A stretch of 64,000 bases of DNA from Pinus tabuliformis (Eukaryota > Streptophyta > Pinopsida > Pinales > Pinaceae), in contig CM062808.1 in NCBI GenBank assembly GCA_031772625.1, positions 146,001,299 through 146,065,298 of the forward strand. The letters run 5' to 3'. Every line of letters starts with the position of its first letter. Positions within the stretch are counted from its first letter, which is position 1. Shown piece by piece: positions 54,983-64,000 of the stretch. The notes under the pieces are model-generated. The model was not told the origin of the DNA. It made no database searches and was given only the letters and a program-made list of their open reading frames with translations. The position numbers and the translations under genes are program-made.

Positions 54983-56228
54983 TGTTGGTCACTTTAATTG
55001 TTTAATAATAAAACAGTCGAGTGCCACATTAATTATCAACCCGGGAAAGTCTGATTATTCCAAAGGTGACTACGTACTGTATGTGCTCAATCTTAATGGT
55101 ATTAAAAGCTGTAGTATAAACAGTCTACTATTTATGAAATCCCTACTCTGTTTTACAGCAGTTACAGTAGTTACAGCCTATTACAGAAAATGAAGTAAGA
55201 ACAAATAACTTAAAGGAAAAAAATCTGCAAAAGGAAGTGATGTTTGTCCTGCAAAAAAGGATCAGGACCCTATCCTCGGAGTAAGGACTTTCAGCACCCG
55301 CCTCTGTTGTCCAGTTCACACACACACTCTGTAAATCCTAATCACCAGTGAGGCACTCATATGCAACATAAATCAGCTAAAAGGAAAACAGAGTTTCAGC
55401 AAAAGTAAATATCATTAGAAGCAGTAACTGTAATATAAACAGAAATCACACACAGACCACACAACAGAAAGAAGGTGGGTGAATCTTGTGATGAAGGTGG
55501 GCCCTTTCCTTCTCACAAGATTCCCCAAAACACATGAATTAAAATAAAATACTCAGAATAGAATTGTATTCATCTACCAATAAACCATATTACAAAAAGA
55601 AATTCAGTTTCATCCCTTCACTACAAGTTCTGTGTTACAATATGTTTCCCTCTTCTCTCCCCCTCTCTAATGTAGATGTCTCCTCTTTATAGAGGAGACA
55701 TCTATTACAACAGATTTTCATACATTCGGATTCAACCCTTTTGTACCAAAAATAAGAAAGTCAGTTCTTGATAACAAAATATTGTTACAGCCATGAGGAT
55801 CATGATCATTATGACCAATATAGTAATCGGTCAGACTCCTTTGCCGATGCAGATTTGTTACGTAAATCCCAACTGTTCCTCAAAGTGCGCGTGCTGTTCG
55901 TGCTATTTCAGCTTCGAGGTTCATGTTGTTCTTGCTGTTCCAGCTTCACAGTTTGTGTTATTTCCGTTGTTTCAGCAACGGCAAAATGTGATCCTGCCAG
56001 TTAGGAAGTTTCAACAATTAGTCAACACTTTAATCAACTTCAGGGAATAATTATAGAGATATCATGATTACGTGTTGAATAATTAAACATGTAGAAATGA
56101 GGAAAGTTATTCTGTACCTTTTGGAGTGATTAAGCCAAAACACTAGCAAAGGCTTTCACTTAAGAGTTGAAGAGGGTAATACAATGGAAAAATATACAAC
56201 CAAAAATAGACAAAATGGGAACCTAACA
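54983..56228 (-). repeat. 5' LTR of E3
   Basis: 1246 bp. Plus-strand ends TGTTGGTCAC and CCTAACA. It contains the TATA palindrome at 55674-55703 and is followed by AGGTC (56229-56233). Confidence 0.88.
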
Positions 56229-56990
56229 AGGTCCTCCTTACAAGATGATCAACTAATCATCACCAGTCAATATGAGATCATCAACATAAAGTACGATGAT
56301 CAACAACTTACCTTTCACCACGATGTGGTACAGGTTCGCATCCGCTTCGCTCTTTGTGAAGCCCAACCCGGTGAAGTAGTTGTCTATCCTAGTGTACCAA
56401 GCATGAGGTGCTTGCTTCAGCCTGTACAACCCTCTCTTGAGTTGGCACACATGCGACTCATGATCGAAGGTCTCAAAACATTTTGGCTGCTCTATGTACA
56501 CCTCTTCCTCAATCTGGCCATTGAGGGATGTAGTATTCACATCCATCTTATGGATCTCCCAACCCATCTGTGCTGATAGTGCCAATATAGATATGATAGA
56601 TGAGTACCTTGTAACAAGAGCAAAAGTCTCATCATAGTTAATCCCCTCAACCTATGAAAAGCCATGGGCAAAATATCTTGCCTTATGCTTCTCCACACTA
56701 CCATCAGCAGCTTGCTTTACCATGTAAATCCAACAGGAACTCACAACTGACTTGTTCTTCAGTCTTGGAACCACGTCCCAAACACTGTTACGAACTATGG
56801 AGTCACACTCCTCCACCATAGCATCAACCCAAATCGCCTACTGCACTGCTTCCTCAAAGGAAGATGGCTCGATCTCAACACATTCCCCAGCAAGGGCCAT
56901 GTAGCCATTGTACCTCTCAGGTGACCTCCTCTGTCTGTGCTGGGAAGATGGTGCTCCCACATTCTCTCTTTCATCCTCCAACAATTTGTT
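56229..56990 (-). pseudogene. pol: E4 RT N-terminal part
   Basis: Minus-strand blocks: LGWEIHKMDVNTTSLNGQIE-like with EEVYIEQPKCFETFDHESHV, LYRLKQAPHAWYTRIDNYFT, KLLIIVLYVDDLILTGDD (catalytic YVDD). The upstream RRSPERYNGYMAL-type and EEAVQ-type segments lie near 56990-56800. Classic Ty1/copia RT. It continues beyond E3 at 43770. Confidence 0.8.
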
Positions 56991-57049
56991 AGCTTCTCTT
57001 GTGCACTTCCATCCATCTCTGGAAGACTCCGCTCCTAGAACCTCTACAT

Positions 57050-58095
57050 GTGGTTACTTCGCATCAGTCTGAGGCTCCTCCTCCTTATGAACCAATAGTT
57101 CCTCCATAGCCTGTAGTTGGAGCTCCCTCTCAAGGGAAACTCACATAGCCTTATGCTCATCAAACCTGAGATCTCTGTGAACCACTGTCCTCCAACTGGT
57201 AGTCAAGTACACCCAATAGTTGTGAGGTGTATCGTTGTGCCCCACAAATATCCCCAACTCTGTTGTCGGCTCAATCTTCTTACATGCATCCTTTGTCACA
57301 TTGAAATATAACGATGAGCCAAAGATCCTGAAGTGACCCACATCTGGTCTCTTACTAGAGAAAGCTTTCTCTGTTGTCTTCATCCCAAGTATGCGATGTG
57401 GGCTTCTATTCTACAAATAGACTGTTGTGTAGCATGCCTCAACCCACAAGTGAAGTGGTAGGCCTTGGTCATGCAACATTTCTCGTGCTACCCCTACAAT
57501 AGTTTTGTTCTTCCTCTCGTCCACCCCATTCTGCTGTTGGTTATGAGGTGTCGTCAACTCTCGTTTAATTCCTTCCACTGCACAGAAGTCCTTAAACTCT
57601 TGAGAGACATATTCTCCATCGTTGTCACTTCCCAAGGCCTTGATCTTCTTCCCTGACTCTTTCTCGACCAAAGCTTTGAACTCACAAAACTTTGTGAAAG
57701 TTTGGTCCTTCTTCTGCATGAAATAAATCTAGCATTTACGAGAATAGTCATCAATGGAAATCACACAATACCTTTGCTTCAATGATGATGTCATTGAGAA
57801 TGTTCCACACAAATCAATATGAACTCACTCTAAGACAGCCTATGCTCGACTGTCTTGATCATGTAAGGAAGACTTGGTGTACTTTCCCAAGGTGCAACCT
57901 TTGCATGTGTCAACCTGTTGAAGTTTACCTTTGGGAAGTCCTGTAGATATCTGTTGCATTAACTTCAAAACCCCATGATGCAAATTGCCCAACCACCTAT
58001 GCCACAACTCGCCAATGTCTTGGCTTTGCACCAATTTTTCTTTCGTACTTAAAGATGCACAATCATCTACCTCTAGTTTATAGATATTCTTCACC
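57050..58095 (-). pseudogene. int: E4 integrase and pre-integrase zinc segment
   Basis: The pre-integrase segment has LWHRWLGNLHHGVLKLMQQI and CKGCTLGKYTKSSLHDQDSR (HHCC). The integrase core includes FTKFCEFKALVEKESGKKIK, LGSDNDGEYVSQEFKDFCAV and TTPHNQQQNGVDERKNKTIV, with VEACYTTVYL and GIFVGHNDTPHNYWVYL-like C-terminal blocks. Broken. Confidence 0.82.
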
Positions 58096-58680
58096 TAAAT
58101 CCCTATCTGCTTGGTTTGATAAGTGGCTATGTGTATTAGGAACACCTTTCCTTTATTGAAGACAACATTGTAGCCTTTGTCCTCCAACATCACGACCGAT
58201 ACCAAGTAATTCTTCAGTCCAGGCACATACATCACAACTGTCAAGGTGAGAGGAGCTCCATGCTCCCTCTGAAAAGCAACCATGCCCACTCCTGAAACAT
58301 TATACCTTCCATCGTCACCCATCTCTATGCGTATCTTGAGGTCTTTCTCCTCCAAGGAACTGAATAAATTTTTATCACCGGTCATGTGGAATGAGGCTTC
58401 ATTGTCAAGATACTAGACACAACCCATCATTGATGACACCATGCATGCAATGAGGGTAAAGTCCATTTCGAACTCAGAGGCTAATGCCTCACCTTTCGAT
58501 CCTTCCGAGGATCCCTTCTTTGACTTCTTCGATGGGAAATTAGTTGCATAATGTCCCATATTGTGACAATTAAAGCATCTTACTTTAGAAATGTCACCCT
58601 TCTTCTCTCCATGAGAAGAAATCGGTTTGAAACGGGAAGCCTTCCCCTTCCCTTGTTGGTCGGATAAATCGATCTTGCAG
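58095..58680 (-). pseudogene. gag: E4 gag zinc knuckle and protease
   Basis: A CCHC knuckle (CFNCHNMGHYATNFPSKK) lies near 58600-58540. It is followed by a protease-like region with YLDNEASFHMTGDKNLFSS and MGDDGRYNVSGVGMVAF, ending in MYVPGLKNYLVSVVMLEDKG. These are the usual segments between gag and integrase of Ty1/copia. The N-terminal gag domain expected upstream is not seen; exon-like sequence takes its place. Confidence 0.7.
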
Positions 58681-59186
58681 ACAAGGCTGATCTCCCTAGT
58701 ATCAAAAGATAGTCTAGCAACAAACAGAAAAACAAACCTATATTTCTCTAGACATATGCGATTTATAATTAAATACTACAAAGATGTTAAGATCCTACCT
58801 TAGATCCAATGCTTGTTCGTAGTAGTCATCCTCCAGTCATTCGAAAGAGTTATCTTTGAAGACCTCCAATCACAAACAAGCAAACATTAAATAGCACCTG
58901 CATAGCAAATATTATGAATTATTCCTATTATGGTGATCAAGGAATCCATAAAATAAACCATTAATTAATAGCTTATTGAGAAAAACAAATATATTTGTAT
59001 TAACTTTCAATAGTAGAAGAACCTTACAACCTTTTCAGCCTTGATGTTGAACAAATTCTTCCTGGGGTCTGAAACAGGAATTTCCTTTACTTTGACAAGT
59101 CTTGCACTCTTCCAAATGAGATCCATAGAGGTATGTAATCTCTCCTCATAAAAACTTAAGTAAAGAAGACTAATTTCCAATAACAT
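58680..59186 (-). pseudogene. Exon-like segments of an unrecognised gene running into E4 gag
   Basis: Minus strand. Segment 1 (59186 to about 59028) has an ATG 56 bp after a TATA box and encodes MDLIWKSARLVKVKEIPVSD and KNLFNIKAEKV before a donor-like GTT/GTAAGG. Segment 2 (58863-58799) follows an AG after a T-rich tract and encodes VFKDNSFE and LEDDYYEQALDL before a donor-like AAG/GTAGGA. Segment 3 starts after TTGTTGCTAG at 58713, encodes LSFDTREISLVCKIDL and stays open into the E4 knuckle region. The phases of the three segments agree. This looks like a host gene fragment with two introns, joined to or captured by the copia element. The set is broken at least once. I do not recognise the protein. 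Chance or a host-derived retroelement leader are alternatives. Confidence 0.35.
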
Positions 59187-59241
59187 TTTCCCTCAAAAAA
59201 TAGTAAGCTTCTAACTCCAAAGTAACCAGCCCAATGCTTCT

Positions 59242-59248
59242 TTTTATA
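59242..59248 (-). promoter_or_regulatory. TATA box before the exon-like segments
   Basis: The minus strand reads CACTATAAAAAGAAGC. It is 56 bp upstream of the first ATG, which would leave a 5' leader of about 25 bases. Confidence 0.35.
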
Positions 59249-59339
59249 GTGCAGAGGAGGAGGTTACAAGTCCACCTATGAAGGGATAGAATCCTCCTTC
59301 AAAGGGATAAGCTCCTCACATCAAGGAGTTAGCTCCTTA

Positions 59340-60960
59340 AGGTATGGGATATATGAACCTTAAAAGAGTGAACTTTCCACCTCAAGATTCCTTCCAGAAG
59401 CTTCTAGAAATAACTGAAAGTGAATTTTTCAGAGTATACTCGTGCCTTTTTAACTTTTACAGGGGTCCGCACCCTCAACACAGAGATAGTGCTGTCAGGT
59501 GCGCAGGAGACGTGACCATTAGGTGCGGGACCGCAAGTAAGACACAGAGAGAGTGCGGAACCAGAGTTTTACAAACTTTTGAGAGCTTTTCTCTTATTTT
59601 CAAGGCTTGATATGAGGAACTGATGTTTTAGACTTGTAGAGGAGGAAAGTATGAGTGGTAATGAACTCACATAGATAGAAAAATGTCAAGGTGACAATAG
59701 TCAGTGCAACGGATTTCCCCCTAAAGTGTGAATTCTATAATAGATGAAGATAGAGTCTGTCATTTATGAAGAATGAAGTAATTTATCATTTCAAGGATCA
59801 TCCTGTGGACACCCCAGTCGGAACCTGTAAAAACATTCAATGCAAAATATATATATGTAGATATATCATCATTGAGGTAGGCATTCCCATACTCAAATCA
59901 AAACTGACTAGAAAACTGACGAAATTGTTCTGATACAGGAATGATTTTGTAATACATCAAGAGTATAGACATATGTAGACACAGTATGGACGCAGCCATC
60001 TGTTTATGAATAGTCCACTGTATAATGAATAAAAAAATTCCTCGCAACATGGATGGTAGAAACTAGATCCAAGATCTTGATTTCCGCTTCCCGAACTAGT
60101 ACAATTCTATCCATGTGAATGAATGTGTCGGAGTCGAACATGGTAGAAACCACTTTATTACCAGTCAATCATGAGGACTGTTAACAAGTGTGAGAGAAAC
60201 CACTAGTAATGTCAATGGCTCTCAAAGTACTCAGTACAATCCATGAAATGTAAATAAACGAGCTGAAGTCGTCATAGAATCATTCGATTGAAGGTCAATG
60301 ATGCAACCTATCGTCAAAGGCGAGAAACCTGCCATTAGGGCATGCAGATTTCAAGGTACTAACGATTTCTAGATCAACTTCCTAGATAATGAGCTGAAGT
60401 CGATAGAAAGTGATCCATCATAAGCAAGCCCACAACACGAAATCATAAATCAAGTTTTGAAGAAATATATTGGCAAGGACTAACTTAGGGATGGTCAAAA
60501 TGGATGACAGATATCTTGCAGATGAATGGTTTGTTTGAATTATTCTCTTGAACACATAACGACACTGTAGATGGCTTGGTGACAATTGACCCAAAGCTAA
60601 TACCCAGAAACCGTCTGAAGACTTTCAATGTGGTTTGATTAATTATTAGGCAAAGGATTTCCCAACCGAGGTGAACAAAATGTGTCGTGTTCAAGAGTGG
60701 TTAATGGATTTTCTAAAAAAACAAAGTGTAACAAATAGGTTCATTTTTCTCTCTTTTCCCCCACCATTTCTGGCAATTACCTCTTTATTTTTGACAAGCT
60801 TAAGGAGGATAACATTTGCTTGTCTATAAGCTCATCCTTTGGATGAGTCCAACTTAGTTTAAAATTCAAACCCTAAGAAGGAGTGGTTCGTTCCAGTTTA
60901 AAATTGAATAGGTCCTTTACTGTTAAATTTTAACGAGTCCAGTATAGGAAAAACTCAGTG
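59340..60960. other. Unassigned sequence, no gene seen
   Basis: Only short chance frames were found on either strand. No retroelement motif, RNA gene or clear tandem repeat was recognised. GAGCTGAAGTCG occurs twice (60259, 60390), hinting at an old duplication. Confidence 0.5.
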
Positions 60961-61680
60961 ATTTTCAATTTTAGGGAGTCAGAAGAAAAACTTAAGAAAA
61001 CTCCATGGGGGTACATTTTCATAAAACAACCCCTCAGGTCCGAAAAAGGATAAAATAATACAGGAGGGATGACATTTCCAATACTTTAACGAGCTTGAAA
61101 GGACAACCGCTCAACAATCTTTTCATGTTTATCAAGTCTGAAAAGAGTTTAAAGAGGACTCTATTGACTGTAATTAGTCAACGTATACGTTTTTCGTAAA
61201 TAGTCCATTTCAGTTCGTAAAAGGGGTAAACTTATACTGAAGGGACGATTATTCATTTATTTTAACGAGTTCAAACAATCAAGTGCTCAGCAATCTTTTC
61301 AATTTTCGATAGTCTGAAAAGGGCTTAAAGAGGACTCCAATGTTTCGCTTTTTCGTAAATTTGTGTCCCTCGAGCCCAAAAAAGTATAAAATAATACTCG
61401 AGAGAACCACATGACCATTACGATCAAGGAGTACTTTTCATAATTAGTGGCCTTGATCCGAAAAAGTAGAAAAGTGATCAAAGACACGTCGTTTCGTAAC
61501 CAGTATCAAACCTGAAACGACAAAAGTCTGGTAATCTTTTCATATTTATACGATCAGAAAAGAGTTGAAAGTGGACTGCCTTTTTAATTTTGTTTAATGA
61601 GTTAAAAGGGAGAAACTTGGAAATCTTTTCATATTTTACAAGTCAGAAAAGAGCTTAAAGGAGACTAGTCCTAGAGGAAC
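60960..61680. repeat. Decayed tandem repeats with AATCTTTTCATATTT core
   Basis: The phrase CAATCTTTTCAT..TTTA..AGTC(T/A)GAAAAG followed by AGTTTAAAGAGGACTC recurs near 61117, 61288, 61530 and 61620. CGAAAAAG-GATAAAATAATAC and TTTTCGTAAAT phrases lie between. Units are 90-240 bp and much diverged. Confidence 0.55.
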
Positions 61681-62093
61681 GAGTGGTATAAAGGGTAGCA
61701 ACTGGTTTCGGCAATGGTGGAACTACTAAAAACATGTAATGGTTAAAAGGCTGGCTATTAAAACCACTCATCACTATTTTCCCTTAGGAAAGGAAAAACA
61801 ACCAAGTGAAAGCATATGATCAACCAAAGATATGGTGGCAATGGAATGAAACAACCAAGGCTCATCTAGCATAATTTAGTGGATAAAAACGGTAATCACG
61901 AGATGTAAATCGGGTATGGGTTCATTTCTACACAAACTTGAACCATGAAGAACCTTGCTTGGATTCGGTTTCATGTTTACACAAGCTTGAAATGAAAAAC
62001 TATGGTTTTTATAAGTTCGCATGCCCCCAACATAATGACTCAAATTGAGGTACATGCCCCCCAAGCTTCATTGCATTCAACGAGGTGGATGGA

Positions 62094-62375
62094 ATGAAAG
62101 TTCACTTTCGAGGGAGTTGTTTCATTTTTTAATGAGGTTGTCACAGTGAAAGAACTTTCCTCATAACCCTTGTTTAATTTTTTAATGAGCTTGACACAAG
62201 ATAAGGAACTATGCTCCAGACACTCGGTTTCATTTTTAATGAGCTTGAGACAGGAACAAACTATCCTCCATGATCCTTGTTTCATTTTTCAACGAGGTTG
62301 ACACAAGATCAAACTATCCTCGGTCCTTGTTTCATTTTTTAATGAGGTTGACACAGGAACAGACTATCCTCAATA
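62094..62375 (-). repeat. About 55-bp tandem repeat, five units
   Basis: Plus-strand units share TTGTTTCATTTTTTAATGAG, (G/C)TTGACACAGGAAC and ACTATCCTC. The first unit joins the end of the protease-like coding sequence of E7, so the array appears to have grown out of that sequence. Confidence 0.7.
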
Positions 62376-64000
62376 TTGAGCAGGAATCAGAAAATGATTG
62401 TACAACCTGATATGCAATTTCAAAGGGACTCAAAGGCATCGCGCCATCAAATGAATCCACCTTAGAATCGAAAGGTATGATCCAAGGATCATCAAAAGTA
62501 ACATTATTTGATGAAATCATATGAATATTTGCAATAGAAGTTGATACGTTAGGAGGAGGGAAGGAAAAAGTTCCCAGTAAACCAAAATCTTTAATCAAAC
62601 CTACGCCAACATCCTTGTAAGGGATAGTTGTTTTACCGATGTGCTGAATACTATCTGGAGAGGCTGGGTCGGATGAGAAATAAGTTAGCTTGTCTATCAT
62701 AACAATCTTTCCGTTATGAGGGAACTTGATAATTCGAAAGACCGATGAAACAATAGAAGTCATAGCATAAGACCAATTGCGACCCAAGAGAAGGTTTTAA
62801 TCTAGAGGGGCATCAACCACTTCCACATCTAGATTTACGATTTTGCCTTCGACCCCTATAGGTAAATCCTACAAAATACAAAAAGGATGGAACCCTCGGC
62901 CATCAAAAGCCTTTAGAATTGTTGGAGATTGACTGAGTGTGGGAGAACCAAGCGATTTCCAACACTGGATCGACATAATGCACGTAGAATCCCCTTCATC
63001 AATCACAGTCCGAAAGCAAGGTCTGTTTTTTTACTAAAACTGGAATATGGAAAGCCATTTGATGAGGTAGGCAAGGTGTACTATTCTCTAAATTGAAGAT
63101 CATTAGGTTGGAATACTGAATATTGACAGCTCCTATAACAGACAATAGTAATTTAAGTTGTACTGGGCATGATTGCAGCACTTCCAAAGCCGACATTGCT
63201 GAAGGGGAAATAGTTAAGTCTTCAACAATGTTATAATTCTTAGCAGCTCTCGCATGTGGATTGAAAGCTGATTTATGAAGTACACCTTTAGCAGGGGGTT
63301 TGATTACTAAGTCAGGGTTAGGTTTCTCAATATGTAGTGGATCAAAACCAAGACGAGGTGTAGTTGATGTGTTTAAATTAGAAGATTCTGCTTCTTTACC
63401 ATCAACGGGGTTTTTACTACCATAATATTGCGATCACATCGCAATCCTGACATGAGACATCATCATAATGGGTTCTTCTGAGGCATTCGAGGAAGAACCA
63501 ATCATCTTACTATCTTGAGTAGGAAAAGGATCCTTCAAGACAGCAGGGATTTGAGAACCTTTAATGAATTTTGAAACCTCTGCTCGATGTGGGCATTCTT
63601 TGGTAAAATGATCCTTGTCGCAAATGAAACAAGGATAGCGAGGTTTCCATTTTTCATTAGTAGATTCATTTTATCTGTTTTATCTTTTGAATTTTGTTTG
63701 ATTTGCTTCTTCCCCTTCTCTTTACCACCAAATTGTGATCTAGTCATAGATGTTTCTACGACACTGACGTCGGTAGAAACTTCAGCGGAAGAATCTCCTT
63801 TCGGGGAATCAGGTAAAGTTATCATAGGAGAAGAATTATTTGAAGATTTCTTCTTAATTTTTGTACTAACTGAACTAATCATACCATCAGCAGCATGAGA
63901 CCCTGAAGGAGCTGCAGTTATTTGATTGTGTTTTGGAAGATCAAGGATTTTTTCATGTAAAGTACCTGACTGCGTATAGATGAGGTCAAGGTACTGATCC
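62330..64000 (-). pseudogene. E7: Ty3/gypsy gag/protease portion, cut by window end
   Basis: Near 63660-63560 the minus strand encodes a knuckle-like FICDKDHFTKECPH. Downstream is ALEVLQSCPVQLKLLLSVIG with FNLENSTPCLPHQMAFHIPV (63200-63000), then IDEGDST.CIMS and ILKAFDGR-like protease sequence. LLGRNWSYAMTSIVSSVFRI and FPHNGKIVMIDKLTYFSSDP follow (to 62332). This is the aspartic-protease segment of plant gypsy gag-pol proteins. RT was not found to its left, where tandem repeats begin. Broken; 5' part lies outside the window. Confidence 0.6.

Larger units (their letters stand above)
43776..56228 (-). mobile_element. E3: Athila/Tat-like Ty3/gypsy retrotransposon with accessory 3' ORF
   Basis: E3 is 12,453 bp with LTRs of identical length (1246 bp) and perfect target duplication AGGTC (43771-43775, 56229-56233), inside the RT gene of E4. 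On the minus strand: LTR, primer site, gag, protease, RT, RNase H, integrase, splice-acceptor-like site, minisatellite, internal polypurine copy, accessory ORF, polypurine tract, LTR. Integrase is about 90% like E2 but the LTR differs outside the promoter core, so it is a sister family. LTRs look about 95-96% alike by eye, older than E2. All domains are present; coding regions are broken, roughly ten breaks. Confidence 0.88.
42014..58700 (-). mobile_element. E4: Ty1/copia retrotransposon, split by E3
   Basis: One LTR is present (42014-42877) with internal sequence in two parts, 42878-43775 and 56229 to about 58700, separated by E3. Read on the minus strand the order is gag knuckle, protease, pre-integrase, integrase, RT, RNase H, polypurine tract, LTR. 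It enters the E5 5' LTR. The gag N-terminus and 5' LTR were not found: at about 58700 the sequence changes to exon-like segments. Related to E5 in RT and integrase. Broken. Confidence 0.72.

Overview
The window is nuclear DNA of a land plant with a large, repeat-rich genome. Nearly everything that can be recognised is retrotransposon sequence in nested insertions, with plant-type primer sites (tRNA-Asp and initiator-Met) and long AT-rich decayed tracts. The clade of plant cannot be fixed from the sequence; a gymnosperm or a big angiosperm genome both fit. No intact host gene, tRNA, rRNA or CRISPR array was found.

Layout, left to right. 1-1704 is one end of an LTR element on the minus strand (E0: LTR 1108-1704). 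1705-4140 is AT-rich, with two related foldback hairpins and a decayed tandem array. 4141-27482 is E1, a Ty3/gypsy-type element with 2.1 kb LTRs, a tRNA-Asp primer site and target duplication AAACC. E1 carries a gag-like gene and a 3' ORF but no pol. Its 3' LTR is split by E2 (14049-27171, plus strand, target duplication GTCGG), an Athila/Tat-like element with identical-length 1476 bp LTRs, gag, protease, RT, RNase H, integrase and a long extra 3' ORF. 27483-30298 holds a candidate MITE, an unrecognised coding-like stretch and a minus-strand RNase H fragment.

30299-42013 is E5, an old Ty1/copia element (minus). Its 3' LTR is interrupted by E6 (30352-36209, minus, target duplication ACAAG), a compact chromodomain-type Ty3/gypsy element that looks whole. 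The 5' LTR of E5 is interrupted by E4, a second Ty1/copia element (42014 to about 58700, minus). E4 is in turn split inside its RT region by E3 (43776-56228, minus, target duplication AGGTC), a 12.45 kb sister of E2 with 1246 bp LTRs. Beyond E4, at 58680-59250, are exon-like segments with splice-site and TATA signals that run into the E4 gag frame. The right end (about 59.3-64 kb) is repeat-laden sequence and the gag/protease part of another Ty3/gypsy element (E7, minus).

The most interesting biology is shared by E1, E2 and E3. Each carries an extra ORF where envelope-like genes sit in the Athila lineage. In E2 and E3 this ORF has a conserved N-terminal domain, a repeat-expanded acidic linker with a CxxC motif, and a conserved C-terminal domain. 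Between pol and this ORF both elements keep a splice-acceptor-like site, a 21-bp minisatellite and an internal copy of the polypurine tract at similar spacing. Both also keep a 13-bp-arm palindrome around the LTR TATA box. All identity figures are eye estimates; no alignment or database search was run.
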